Shown here piece by piece: positions 54,925 to 64,000 of a stretch of DNA of 64,000 nt (positions are counted from its first letter, which is position 1; each line of letters begins with the position of its first letter). A model generated the notes under the pieces. It did no database searches. It saw only the letters and a program-made list of their open reading frames with translations, and was not told the DNA's origin. The stretch covers positions 1-64,000 of the forward strand of contig NZ_BPFD01000002.1 of assembly GCF_019655335.1 (NCBI RefSeq), in the 5' to 3' direction. Origin of the DNA: Shewanella hafniensis (GTDB taxonomy: Bacteria > Pseudomonadota > Gammaproteobacteria > Enterobacterales > Shewanellaceae). Position numbers and translations under genes: made by a program.

Positions 54925-56355
54925 TTAAATAGAAGTTTGAAGCACCTGCAAACCTAGTTCATTCTGCTCAACAATAAAGCTTTTTTCAACCCAGAGCCCA
55001 ATCGCCATCACCAGTTGCTCGTTATAAAACACAAAACCAACCTTTTCACGTACCCAAGGCGGCACGCCAAACTCTTGCCATAGTTTCTTTAATTCTCGGC
55101 CCTTGCCACGGGAATGGGGATGACAGCGATATTGCCCCGCGAGTTGATAACGCACACTCACCACTTCATCTGGCTGAGGAAAGCGGGCTCTAGCCCCTTG
55201 CTTTGTCACTATCAGCCTAATCTGCTCACCATTTGCTATGCCCGCTGGCGACACGACTAATTCGGCACTATCTCCCTGTAATAAAGAAATAAAGTAATGC
55301 TGTGGCAACGTCCAACTCACAGGCTGAGTGTGACGTTTGTGAGTTTGATACTTAAATAAATACACTTGATTAGCAAAGCGGCGGATTTCACACTCACCCA
55401 CTCGAATATGCACTTTAGCATCATCTTTTGCGGTTAACAGCTGAGTGATGATCTGCTTAAGCTGCACCTTTGAGGGCAAGGCAAAACCTTGTGATTCGAT
55501 AAATCCCCGCAAGAGTAACGCTTGCCAGTCGGCTGACTGCTCGGCAAAACCCTCGAGCTTAAATACACTTTGAGTATGGTAAGGCGCTTGGGTTAACCAT
55601 AAAGGTAAACGTTCACTCACCTGTAAATCCAACGTTGCCTGTTGCTCGGCGCACAATGCCGCGCTACGACTCGCAGTTGTCGCAATACTCGGCCAGCGCG
55701 CTTTTAAACGGGGAATTATTTCTAAACGTAAAAAATTACGATCGAACTTATCGTCTTGATTACTTTCATCTTCGATATGCACTAAGCCTTGCTGTTTTGC
55801 GTAGGCTTCAATCTGCTCACGGCTGATATCCAACAACGGCCGCAGTTGTCTGCCTTGCGCTAATGCTTGAACTTGTCCCATGGCCGCCAGCCCTTTAGGA
55901 CCCTGACCACGTTTGAGCGCCAGTAAGATAGTCTCAAGCTGATCGTCTTCATGGTGGGCCGTCAGCAACACATCATTAGCGCTTAAATGCCGTTCAATCG
56001 CTTGATAACGCACTTTTCGCGCTTCGGCTTCAAGGCTCAATCTGGGCCCGTGATTAACTGTCACTCGCTCAACCGTCACGGGTAAACCATAATGCTGACC
56101 GCGCTCAAGACAATGCTGCGCCCAAGCATCAGCGTTATCGCTTAGGCCATGGTGCACATACACCAACTGATAGTTAAACTTAGGATGTTGCCGCGCAAAC
56201 TGACTTAAGCCAAAGGCTAAGACTTCGGAATCAACCCCGCCACTGTAAGCCAGCACTAACTTGCAGTCAGGCGCTAAGGATTGCGCAGCCAAAAAAGCAC
56301 TGATATGCATGCTGAGATCGCCAACTGCCAATGGCTCGTAAAGCTTAGCCGACAT
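54925..56355 (-). CDS. tilS: tRNA(Ile)-lysidine synthase TilS
   Basis: Modifies cytidine-34 of the minor tRNA(Ile) to lysidine with ATP and lysine, so it reads AUA; essential in most bacteria. The 476 residues carry the PP-loop SGGVDS at 38-43 and the tRNA-binding C-terminal domains (TilS-type, with RVRYQLAGQYRCHPHSRGKGRELKKLW-like sequence). It follows dnaE by 41 bp. In E. coli, accA lies between dnaE and tilS; it is absent here. Confidence 0.95.
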   Translation of the reverse strand: MSAKLYEPLAVGDLSMHISAFLAAQSLAPDCKLVLAYSGGVDSEVLAFGLSQFARQHPKFNYQLVYVHHGLSDNADAWAQHCLERGQHYGLPVTVERVTVNHGPRLSLEAEARKVRYQAIERHLSANDVLLTAHHEDDQLETILLALKRGQGPKGLAAMGQVQALAQGRQLRPLLDISREQIEAYAKQQGLVHIEDESNQDDKFDRNFLRLEIIPRLKARWPSIATTASRSAALCAEQQATLDLQVSERLPLWLTQAPYHTQSVFKLEGFAEQSADWQALLLRGFIESQGFALPSKVQLKQIITQLLTAKDDAKVHIRVGECEIRRFANQVYLFKYQTHKRHTQPVSWTLPQHYFISLLQGDSAELVVSPAGIANGEQIRLIVTKQGARARFPQPDEVVSVRYQLAGQYRCHPHSRGKGRELKKLWQEFGVPPWVREKVGFVFYNEQLVMAIGLWVEKSFIVEQNELGLQVLQTSI

Positions 56356-56396
56356 AGGTTAACTTCATCTGTTTGCACCTAAGACATTCACCAACA

Positions 56397-59300
56397 TTAG
56401 AATAAAATTCGCACCTTGTTTGGCCCGAGCAGCGATTCGAGCGAAAGCATCAAGTCATCGGTCGGATTCACTCGCCAAGCATCGGCTAACCTAAACTGAC
56501 CTTTGGCTTGGGCTTGAGTGTAGTTGATCACCACAGGCACAGCGCCATTACGCCACGGGCTTAAGGCTTGCTCGAAGGTATCAAGGGCAGATGGCGTTAA
56601 CTCACTGCCATCCATATCGATTTCTAGCGCCTTAGCAAAGTGGCTGCGCGCCTCACTGATATCTATGATGTTACGCGCCGTCATACGGTTGCCGCCGGCA
56701 AAATCATCATAACTCACCTCACCTTCACAAATGAGGATGCGGTCTTTCTCCAGCAGATGATTAAACTTTTCAAAGGCTTCGGTAAACAACATGATTTCAA
56801 GACGCGCGCTCTTATCGTCAAGCGTCAACAGGCCCATTTTCGAGCCGCGCTTAGTCAGCATCACGCGTGTCGCCACCACTAACCCCGCAGCCTTAGCGGT
56901 TTTACCGCGTTCGGTCGGATGCACATCTTTCAAACGACCGGACGTGTAATGCTTAAGCTCTTTTAAATATTGATTGATCGGATGACCGGTCAAATACAAG
57001 CCTAAGGTTTCACGCTCGCCTTCAAGCCAAATTTTATCCGGCCAAGGGGTGCATTCAACAAACTGCTGCTTACTATCTTCGGGTTCACTGTTGAGCAAAC
57101 CAAACATATCGTGTTGACCAATCGCCTCAGCTTTAGCGTGTTGATCGGCGGCGCGAATCGCTTCGGGCAAGGTGGCCATCATAGAAGCACGATGCGGTCC
57201 AAGAGTATCGAGTGCGCCCGCGCAGATAAGCTTTTCAATCACGCGCTTATTGAGCTTTTTCAAATCGATACGGGCGCAAAAATCGAATAGATCCACGAAG
57301 GGGCCATCCTTACGCGCCTCTAAAATCGATTCAACTGGGCCTTCACCTACACCTTTAATGGCACCAATGCCATAAACAATGCGCAGATCATCATCAACGG
57401 TAAATTTGAACAAGCCTTTGTTCACATCCGGAGGAATGAGCGGTAGCCCCATACGCTCACATTCATCGACCAAGGTCACAATTTTATCTGTGTTGTCCAT
57501 ATCGGCCGACATTACCGCCGCCATAAACTGCGCAGGATAATGGGTTTTTAGCCATAAGGTCTGATAAGACACCAACGCATAGGCGGCTGAGTGAGATTTG
57601 TTAAAACCGTAGCCGGCGAACTTTTCCACTAAGTCGAAGATCTTCATCGACAAGTCGCCATCGACGCCGTTATTGATTGCGCCTTCTTTAAAAATGCTGC
57701 GCTGCTTGGCCATCTCTTCGGGCTTTTTCTTACCCATAGCACGGCGGAGCATATCGGCGCCGCCAAGGGTGTAACCCGACAGCACCTGCGCTATCTGCAT
57801 TACCTGCTCTTGATACAGAATAATGCCGTAGGTTGGCGATAACAGTTCTTTTAGTGATTCATGCTGGTACTGAGAATCTGGATAAGATACTTCCTCGCGC
57901 CCATGCTTACGCTCGATAAAGTTATCGACCATGCCCGATTGCAACGGACCTGGGCGGAACAAAGCAACCAGTGCGATCATGTCTTCAAAACAGTCGGGCT
58001 GCAGACGCTTAATCAAGTCTTTCATACCGCGGGATTCGAGCTGGAATACTGCTGTGGTTTCATACTTTTGCAGCAGGCGGAACGACGCAGGATCCGTTAA
58101 CGGAATCGCTTCAATACGCACAGGCGGACGACCGTTTTTGACTTCGACCTTATTCACCATCTCCAGTGCCCAGTCGATGATAGTCAAAGTACGTAAACCC
58201 AAAAAGTCGAATTTAACCAGACCTGCAGTTTCGACGTCGTTTTTATCGAATTGGGTTACTGGGTTTTTACCTTCAGCGTCGCAATAGAGCGGCGCAAAAT
58301 CGGTAATTTTTGTCGGTGCAATCACCACACCACCCGCGTGCTTACCGGCGTTACGGGTCACACCTTCGAGCTTACGGCACATGTCGATCAGATCTTTGAC
58401 ATCTTCATCGGCATCATAGGATTCTTGCAGTGCAGGCTCAACCTCAAACGCTTTCGCCAGCGTCATGCCTGGTTCTGGTGGAATGAGTTTAGAAATTCGG
58501 TCAACAAAACCATAGGGATGACCCAGCACACGGCCAACGTCGCGAATAACCGCTTTTGCCGCCATAGTTCCGAAGGTGATGATTTGCGATACCGCTTCAC
58601 GGCCGTACAATTCGGCCACGTGGTCAATAACCTCATCACGTCTATCCATACAAAAGTCGACGTCAAAGTCGGGCATGGAAACCCGCTCTGGATTGAGGAA
58701 TCGCTCGAACAGTAAGTCAAATTCCAATGGATCTAAATCGGTAATCTTAAGCGCATAGGCCACGAGTGAACCCGCGCCCGAGCCACGACCAGGCCCGACT
58801 GGAATACCGTTATCTTTACCCCATTGAATGAACTCCATTACGATCAAGAAGTAACCTGGGAACCCCATCTGGTTGATCACTTTGAGTTCGATATCGAGGC
58901 GCTCGTCGTATTCACCGCGTTTCTCGGCGCGCACCTCAGGATCAGGGAACAAAAACTCAAGCCGCTCTTCAAGACCCTTCTTCGAACAATCGACCAGAAA
59001 GTCTTCGATGGACATATCGCCCGTCGGGAAGTTGGGCAGGAAATATTCGTATAAACGGATCGTCACATTACAGCGTTTAGCGATTTCGACACTGTTCGCC
59101 AACGCCGCAGGAATGTCGGCGAATAGTTCACACATTTCCTCTTCGCTACGCAAATACTGCTGTTCACTGTATTTTTTAGGTCGGCGAGGATCGGCAAGGG
59201 TAAAGCCATCGTGGATAGCGACGCGAATTTCATGGGCGTCGAAATCTTCAGGTTTAAGGAACACCACCTGATTGGTGGCGACCACGGGAATCCCTTTCTC

Positions 59301-59870
59301 CTGCGCTAAGGCCACAGCCATGTGCAGATAGCGCTCTTCGTCTGGGCGTCCAGTGCGGATAAGTTCAAGAAAATAGCGATCGGCGAAATGGGTTTGATAA
59401 AACTCACATAAAGATTCAACTTGAGTGCCATTGCCCTTGAGCAGCGCCTTACCCAGATCGCCTTCTTTGGCGCCCGATAACAGCAAAATGCCTTCGTTAT
59501 AGGTGAGTAACCACTCTTGATCTATCACCACACGGCCAGCCACTTGGCCACGCAAATAGGCCTGACTGATAATTTGGGTGAGATTCTGATAACCGACATT
59601 GTTCATCGCAATGATGGTCAAGGCGCATAATTCGCCTTCAAATCCGGGCACTTGCATCCAAAAATCGGCGCCGATAATCGGCTTAATCCCCGCACCATGG
59701 CAACCACTGTAAAACTTCACCAAACCACAAAAGTTGTTTTGATCAGTCAGGGCGACAGCCGCCATTCCCTGCGCTTCCACCTGCGCCAAAATTGGCTTAA
59801 CCTTGGCCACGCCATCGGTCATAGAGAAGTCACTGTGGACACGAAGATGCACAAAACGAGGATCGGACAT
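56397..59870 (-). CDS. dnaE: DNA polymerase III subunit alpha
   Basis: The replicative polymerase, 1157 residues, the normal gammaproteobacterial size. The PHP domain opens at [14 protein letters not shown] and the catalytic aspartates of the C-family polymerase lie in PDFDVDFC (about 403) and the later DFD-type motif region. The conserved QLESRGM and the C-terminal OB and tau-binding regions are present. The start 59870 is the family-typical MSDPRFVHL; the frame continues 11 codons upstream. Gene order rnhB-dnaE matches other gammaproteobacteria. Confidence 0.96.
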   Translation of the reverse strand: MSDPRFVHLRVHSDFSMTDGVAKVKPILAQVEAQGMAAVALTDQNNFCGLVKFYSGCHGAGIKPIIGADFWMQVPGFEGELCALTIIAMNNVGYQNLTQIISQAYLRGQVAGRVVIDQEWLLTYNEGILLLSGAKEGDLGKALLKGNGTQVESLCEFYQTHFADRYFLELIRTGRPDEERYLHMAVALAQEKGIPVVATNQVVFLKPEDFDAHEIRVAIHDGFTLADPRRPKKYSEQQYLRSEEEMCELFADIPAALANSVEIAKRCNVTIRLYEYFLPNFPTGDMSIEDFLVDCSKKGLEERLEFLFPDPEVRAEKRGEYDERLDIELKVINQMGFPGYFLIVMEFIQWGKDNGIPVGPGRGSGAGSLVAYALKITDLDPLEFDLLFERFLNPERVSMPDFDVDFCMDRRDEVIDHVAELYGREAVSQIITFGTMAAKAVIRDVGRVLGHPYGFVDRISKLIPPEPGMTLAKAFEVEPALQESYDADEDVKDLIDMCRKLEGVTRNAGKHAGGVVIAPTKITDFAPLYCDAEGKNPVTQFDKNDVETAGLVKFDFLGLRTLTIIDWALEMVNKVEVKNGRPPVRIEAIPLTDPASFRLLQKYETTAVFQLESRGMKDLIKRLQPDCFEDMIALVALFRPGPLQSGMVDNFIERKHGREEVSYPDSQYQHESLKELLSPTYGIILYQEQVMQIAQVLSGYTLGGADMLRRAMGKKKPEEMAKQRSIFKEGAINNGVDGDLSMKIFDLVEKFAGYGFNKSHSAAYALVSYQTLWLKTHYPAQFMAAVMSADMDNTDKIVTLVDECERMGLPLIPPDVNKGLFKFTVDDDLRIVYGIGAIKGVGEGPVESILEARKDGPFVDLFDFCARIDLKKLNKRVIEKLICAGALDTLGPHRASMMATLPEAIRAADQHAKAEAIGQHDMFGLLNSEPEDSKQQFVECTPWPDKIWLEGERETLGLYLTGHPINQYLKELKHYTSGRLKDVHPTERGKTAKAAGLVVATRVMLTKRGSKMGLLTLDDKSARLEIMLFTEAFEKFNHLLEKDRILICEGEVSYDDFAGGNRMTARNIIDISEARSHFAKALEIDMDGSELTPSALDTFEQALSPWRNGAVPVVINYTQAQAKGQFRLADAWRVNPTDDLMLSLESLLGPNKVRILF

Positions 59871-60034
59871 AATTAGGATTATCTTTGAATAGCAGGTTAA
59901 CAATAACTAGAAAGCAGCCTAACAAAGTCACGCAGCCAGAGCCAGTGACTTTGCAGGATAACGGCAACTATATACCCAAACAACCTCAAGATACCTATTT
60001 CGGCTTGTTTGGGTCAAATGCTAAAAATCAGCGC

Positions 60035-60667
60035 TCACAGTCCCAGTAATGCTTTGACGGGTTTGAAACTTTTACGGTACTGGTCAAACACACCATGTTC
60101 GGCGATGGCCTCAAAATGCGCCTTAGTCGGATAGCCTTTATGCTGAGCAAAACCATATTGCGGATAAGCAGCATCGAGCACGTCCATCTCACGATCCCGC
60201 GTCACTTTCGCGATAATCGATGCAGCACTAATACTGGCAATTAAACCATCACCTTTAATGATGCTGTGACTGGTAAGCGAGACGCCATTATGGGCAATAA
60301 AGATGGGGCTACGATTACCATCCACAAGCACAAGCTCAGGGGCAATATTAAGCCCAGCAACCGCGCGCTGCATCGCCAACATAGTGGCGTGCAGAATATT
60401 CAGCTCATCGATTTCAGCAGGACTGGCGCGGCCAACGTGATAACACAACGCTTTATCACAAATCTCATCGAACAGGGTTTCGCGGCGCTTCTCAGTGAGT
60501 TTTTTAGAATCATTCAGGCCACTGATGGGCTTGCTCGGATCCAAAATCACTGCGGCAGTGACGACGTCGCCGACTAAGGGGCCACGGCCGACTTCATCCA
60601 CTCCGGCAATCAACCCCGTCGAAAAGGCCAGCAAATCGGCTTCAGTTAAACTTTTATAGGTTGCCAC
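60035..60667 (-). CDS. rnhB: Ribonuclease HII
   Basis: Removes ribonucleotides from DNA and RNA of RNA-DNA hybrids; 210 residues. The catalytic residues are seen in [19 protein letters not shown] and VDGNRSPIF; the C-terminal [11 protein letters not shown] motif is also typical. The start is GTG at 60667, overlapping the TAG stop of lpxB by one base, so the two are coupled. Confidence 0.95.
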   Translation of the reverse strand: MATYKSLTEADLLAFSTGLIAGVDEVGRGPLVGDVVTAAVILDPSKPISGLNDSKKLTEKRRETLFDEICDKALCYHVGRASPAEIDELNILHATMLAMQRAVAGLNIAPELVLVDGNRSPIFIAHNGVSLTSHSIIKGDGLIASISAASIIAKVTRDREMDVLDAAYPQYGFAQHKGYPTKAHFEAIAEHGVFDQYRKSFKPVKALLGL

Positions 60668-61845
60668 TAATTAGCCTCCGGCGATTTAGCCTGAGTATGT
60701 TTAGGCTCAACCAGTGCCATTACCGCTTCAGCGGCTTTTAAACTCGCATCACGGCGTAACACTTGGTGCAGGGCATCAAACTCAGCTTTGAGCGGCGTAA
60801 AATCTCGATTTAACTCGACTGTGACCGCCGCAGCTATTTTCTCTGGCGTGCAATCTTCTTGAATGAGCTCAGGGACGAGATCTTTTCCAGCCAGTAGATT
60901 CGGTAACGAGAAACGCTCGACCTGCATCATGCGCTTAGCAATCCAATAGGTCATAGGGCTAACACGATAAGCCACCACCATAGGACGCTTGACCAACATG
61001 GCTTCTAACGTCGCAGTGCCCGAGGCCAATAAAATGCCATCGGCCGCTGCCATCACTTCACGGGACTGGCCTTCAATCATGTGGATTTCAAGATCAGGCG
61101 CAAAATCCTTCAGTGCTTGCTCAAATTGGTCACGGCGTTTTTGATTCACCAGCGGGGTCACAAAACGTATATCAGGGAAGTTCTGTTTAATCAGTAAAGC
61201 CGCCTTCACAAAAGGCTCAGCCAGTTGCTTTAGCTCTCCACCACGGGAACCGGGCAGAATCGCTAAGTATTCAGCATCGGCATCTAATCCAAGCAAGGCA
61301 CGGGCTGCAGCTTTATCACTTTGGAAAGGAATATCGTCAGCCAAAGTATGACCCACAAAGGTACAAGGCACCTGATGCTGATCGTAAAAGGCTTTCTCAA
61401 AGGGCAACAGCGATAACACCATATGAGTAGCCTTGGCGATTTTGAATATCCGTTTTGGACGCCACGCCCACACGGACGGACTCACATAATGGACCGTCTT
61501 AATGCCGCGCGCTTTGAGTTTAAGCTCAAGACCAATATTAAAGTCCGGTGCATCAATGCCAATAAAACAATCGGGCTTAAGCGCGGTAATCTCTTTAATC
61601 AGGGAGGCACGTACTGTTAATAAACGAGGCAAACGGGATAGCACTTCAACAATGCCCATCACGGCGAGTTCTTCCATCGCAAACAGGGATTTAAAGCCAA
61701 GGGCTTCCATGCGGGGACCACCGATACCGACAAAATGCGCATCGGGATGAGTCTTTTGCAGCGCCGCCATTAAACCTGCGCCTAAAATATCGCCCGAGAG
61801 TTCTCCGGCAACCATGGCAAACACTAATGGAGTTTTATTGCTCAT
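60667..61845 (-). CDS. lpxB: Lipid-A-disaccharide synthase
   Basis: Joins UDP-2,3-diacyl-GlcN and lipid X to lipid A disaccharide at the inner membrane; 392 residues. Conserved blocks: [58 protein letters not shown], and [12 protein letters not shown]. Start 61845 (MSNKTPLVF) fits the family; the frame is open six codons further. A terminator-like hairpin lies between lpxA and lpxB, so lpxB-rnhB may have their own promoter. Confidence 0.95.
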   Translation of the reverse strand: MSNKTPLVFAMVAGELSGDILGAGLMAALQKTHPDAHFVGIGGPRMEALGFKSLFAMEELAVMGIVEVLSRLPRLLTVRASLIKEITALKPDCFIGIDAPDFNIGLELKLKARGIKTVHYVSPSVWAWRPKRIFKIAKATHMVLSLLPFEKAFYDQHQVPCTFVGHTLADDIPFQSDKAAARALLGLDADAEYLAILPGSRGGELKQLAEPFVKAALLIKQNFPDIRFVTPLVNQKRRDQFEQALKDFAPDLEIHMIEGQSREVMAAADGILLASGTATLEAMLVKRPMVVAYRVSPMTYWIAKRMMQVERFSLPNLLAGKDLVPELIQEDCTPEKIAAAVTVELNRDFTPLKAEFDALHQVLRRDASLKAAEAVMALVEPKHTQAKSPEAN

Positions 61846-62021
61846 AAACCAATCATGTCTCATGAATGAATGACATTGGATGACGGGGCGAACAACAGCT
61901 AAAACGCATCATGCCAAGCCATACTGCTGTAAATTAATGATTAAGCTCATTGATGGTTGAATGCACAAGGACATTACTAACGACAACGTCTAACCACCCA
62001 ATAGGCTTAAGCCAATAATAC

Positions 62022-62045
62022 AAAAGGGCATAAAAATGCCCTTTT
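62022..62045 (-). terminator. Terminator-like hairpin between lpxA and lpxB
   Basis: AAAAGGGCAT-N4-ATGCCCTTTT, 20 bp past the lpxA stop. On the minus strand the T-run is followed by GTATTATT. It suggests the lpxD-fabZ-lpxA transcript ends here at least partly. Confidence 0.75.
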
Positions 62046-62065
62046 GATGTCGTGTGGTCATCAAG

Positions 62066-62836
62066 TTAGCGAATAATGCCGCGACTCGATGACTTTACAA
62101 ATTCAAGGAACAATTTCACTTGCTCATCGCTCTGTGCATCTTCAGCTAGGGCTTCCATCGCTTCGTCAACTGTTAAGCTGCTGCGATATAAGGTTTTATA
62201 AGCACGACGCACCGCCAGCTGGCTTTCTTTAGAAAAACCACGACGTTTCATGCCTTCGCTGTTTAAACCGCGTGGAATCGTCGGCTGACCCGCCGCCATC
62301 ACAAAGGGAGGCACATCCTGCAGCACCAAAGAACACCCTGCAGTAAACGCATGGGCACCGATATGCACAAATTGGTGAACACCTGTCATACCGCCTAAAA
62401 TCGCCCAATCACCCACGTGTACATGACCCGCGATAGAAGCGTTATTGGCCATGATTACATTATCGCCGACCACACAGTCATGGGCGATATGCACATAGTT
62501 CATAAACAGGTTATTCGACCCAATACGGGTTTCACTGTTATCTTGAACTGTACCACGGTGAATAGTCACGTGCTCACGGATGACGTTATTGTCGCCAATG
62601 ATCAGTCGTGTGGGTTCACCAGCGTATTTTTTGTCTTGGCATTCTTCGCCTACTGAGGCGAATTGAAAGATACGATTACCTTTGCCGATAATCGTTGGAC
62701 CTTTAACAACCACATGGGAACTCAACCAACAATCATCACCAATTTCAACGCCTGCACCGATATAGGTCCAAGGGCCAATGGTGACGTTATTGCCAATTTT
62801 TGCATCGGGATGCACAAACGCTAATGTATCTATCAC
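62066..62836 (-). CDS. lpxA: Acyl-ACP--UDP-N-acetylglucosamine O-acyltransferase
   Basis: First step of lipid A synthesis, transferring 3-hydroxyacyl from ACP to UDP-GlcNAc; 256 residues with a left-handed beta-helix of hexapeptide repeats ([20 protein letters not shown]) and the catalytic His in [12 protein letters not shown] (about 121). Its start overlaps the fabZ stop by 4 bases, so the two are translationally coupled. Confidence 0.96.
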   Translation of the reverse strand: MIDTLAFVHPDAKIGNNVTIGPWTYIGAGVEIGDDCWLSSHVVVKGPTIIGKGNRIFQFASVGEECQDKKYAGEPTRLIIGDNNVIREHVTIHRGTVQDNSETRIGSNNLFMNYVHIAHDCVVGDNVIMANNASIAGHVHVGDWAILGGMTGVHQFVHIGAHAFTAGCSLVLQDVPPFVMAAGQPTIPRGLNSEGMKRRGFSKESQLAVRRAYKTLYRSSLTVDEAMEALAEDAQSDEQVKLFLEFVKSSSRGIIR

Positions 62837-63297
62837 TGACTAATCTCTCTGCGGGCACACATGATTTCAGCGGAACAAACCACTTCACCATCCACTTTGG
62901 CCTCACCGTAGAAGACGCCAATCCCGCGGCGCTCTTTAATCATTTTGACATCAAAATGGATTTGATCTCCTGGCTCAACCACACGTCTAAAACGCGCATT
63001 GTCGATACCAGCAAAGTAATACAACACCCCTGGAGGTGGCACATCACTACTCATGGTTTTAAAGGCTAACAGGCCAGTTGCCTGCGCCATGGCTTCTAAA
63101 ATAAGCACGCCTGGCATCACAGGCTGAACCGGGAAATGTCCCTGAAAAAATGGCTCATTTATTGAAACGTTTTTGATCGCCTGCAGACTAACACCAGGAG
63201 TGTAATCAAGCACACGATCGATCAATAGGAATGGATATCTATGGGGTAGATATTTAAGTATTTCTTTAATATCCATAGTGTTCATTTGATTAGACAC
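62833..63297 (-). CDS. fabZ: 3-hydroxyacyl-ACP dehydratase FabZ
   Basis: Dehydrates 3-hydroxyacyl-ACPs in fatty acid synthesis and controls the branch to lipid A; 154 residues. The catalytic His is in [15 protein letters not shown] and the Glu in [14 protein letters not shown], with GHFPVQP between. Overlaps lpxA; 31 bp after lpxD. Confidence 0.96.
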   Translation of the reverse strand: MSNQMNTMDIKEILKYLPHRYPFLLIDRVLDYTPGVSLQAIKNVSINEPFFQGHFPVQPVMPGVLILEAMAQATGLLAFKTMSSDVPPPGVLYYFAGIDNARFRRVVEPGDQIHFDVKMIKERRGIGVFYGEAKVDGEVVCSAEIMCARREISQ

Positions 63298-63328
63298 GAA
63301 CCGAGTTCCTCAAATTGCCTTGGAGCAA

Positions 63329-64000
63329 TTAATCTGGTGTTTTTAAATTTTTTTCCAACGTTTTAACACGCTGGAACAGTTCATCTAACTGACGGAAACG
63401 AACTGTATTTTTACGCCAAAGTTTATTGTCCATTGCCACTGTGGCAGAAGAGTATAAACCGGGCTCACGCATATTAGTGGTAATATTGGTAGCACCAGAC
63501 ACATGCACACCATCGGCAATGCTCAAATGACCTGCGATGGCACAACTACCGCCAATAATGCAATATTTACCAATAGTCACACTGCCAGCGATAGTCGTAC
63601 TACCAGCGATTGCGGTATTTTCACCGATAATATCGTTATGGGCAATTTGTACTTGGTTATCGATAATCACCCCATCGTGGATCTCGGTATGGCCTAATGC
63701 ACCGCGATCTACCGTTGAATTCGCACCTATCTCAACCCGATCGCCGATACGAACGCCGCCCGTTTGTGGAATTTTAATCCACTGGCCGCGTTCATTGGCA
63801 TAACCAAAACCATCTGAGCCTAATACGGCACCCGAATGGATAATACAATTTTGCCCCAAATGCACATCGTGATAGACGGTAACATTAGCCCATAAACGCG
63901 TTTTTGAGCCAATAACCACATCTTGTCCAAGCACAACACCGGCACCTATCTGGACATCTTCACCTAAAATAACGTTCGCACCAATAACCGCATTCGCCCC
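63329..64000 (-). CDS. lpxD: UDP-3-O-(3-hydroxyacyl)glucosamine N-acyltransferase, C-terminal part
   Basis: The third lipid A enzyme. The visible 223 residues, read through the window edge without a break, are the hexapeptide-repeat helix ([19 protein letters not shown] at the edge) and the C-terminal helix ([15 protein letters not shown]). The catalytic His is in [12 protein letters not shown]. The N-terminal uridine-binding domain is beyond the window, so it is truncated by the edge, not in nature. The next genes, fabZ and lpxA, follow in the usual order. Confidence 0.94.
   Translation of the reverse strand, partial: GANAVIGANVILGEDVQIGAGVVLGQDVVIGSKTRLWANVTVYHDVHLGQNCIIHSGAVLGSDGFGYANERGQWIKIPQTGGVRIGDRVEIGANSTVDRGALGHTEIHDGVIIDNQVQIAHNDIIGENTAIAGSTTIAGSVTIGKYCIIGGSCAIAGHLSIADGVHVSGATNITTNMREPGLYSSATVAMDNKLWRKNTVRFRQLDELFQRVKTLEKNLKTPD

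Noticed and set aside
54880..54930. CRISPR-like or phage-type repeats at CTTAAACAAGC
   Set aside because: Only two or three short imperfect copies without spacers of regular length.
1..64000. tRNA, rRNA or CRISPR loci
   Set aside because: No cloverleaf, rRNA signature or regularly spaced repeat was recognised by eye; a tRNA scan was not possible.

Overview
The window looks like a chromosomal segment of a Shewanella species (Gammaproteobacteria, Alteromonadales). The reasons are an outer-membrane-type decaheme c cytochrome lipoprotein with ten CXXCH motifs, the gene order phhA-phhB-tyrR-fah-maiA-ompW-metA beside a seven-gene valine/isoleucine degradation operon, and the lpxD-fabZ-lpxA-lpxB-rnhB-dnaE block. 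This assignment rests on remembered family traits and gene order, not on a search. No rRNA, tRNA or CRISPR array was recognised.

Layout. 1-5640 is an accessory zone: the first codons of an IS110-family transposase leaving the left edge, a REP-associated (Y1/HUH) transposase with flanking repeats, a PAS-GGDEF diguanylate cyclase, an unusual 864-residue LamG plus FAD-oxidase protein, and what may be the last 50 codons of a broken EamA transporter. 5800-13770 holds the Blc lipocalin, a YbiT-type ABC-F ATPase, the divergent copper pair copA/cueR with a clear MerR-type promoter, an S9 peptidase lipoprotein and a small membrane protein. 13896-21837 (minus strand) is the branched-chain acyl-CoA operon: thiolase, mmsA, acyl-CoA dehydrogenase, enoyl-CoA hydratase, 3-hydroxyisobutyryl-CoA hydrolase, mmsB, SDR dehydrogenase. 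It has a TTTACG-N4-CGTAAA palindrome upstream.

22137-32000 carries metA, a YscW/YbaY-like lipoprotein, an SDR, ompW with a perfect FNR-type box, two small uncharacterised genes, and phenylalanine/tyrosine catabolism (phhA, phhB, tyrR, fumarylacetoacetase, maiA). 32285-36636 reads rightward: galU-galE, a solitary napF, a bactofilin and a LysR regulator. It leads to the decaheme cytochrome at 37143-39446, which carries a collagen-like GTP repeat just after its lipidated cysteine.

39575-50749 reads leftward: a DUF2982-like membrane protein, an ElyC/DUF218 protein, fructokinase mak, cysQ, a solitary RmlD-like reductase, a YcdX-type PHP protein with a 33-bp tandem duplication at its stop codon, a SWIM-SNF2 helicase and a DUF885 protein. 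A cold-shock protein, a CPA2 antiporter and a second diguanylate cyclase follow. The right end is housekeeping: tilS, dnaE, rnhB, lpxB, lpxA, fabZ and lpxD (cut by the window edge), with a probable terminator between lpxA and lpxB.

No complete new multigene system is evident. The best candidates for something undescribed are the LamG-oxidase that has lost both flavin-attachment residues, the collagen-repeat decaheme cytochrome and its 506-bp leader, and a palindrome shared by the valine/isoleucine operon and phhA.
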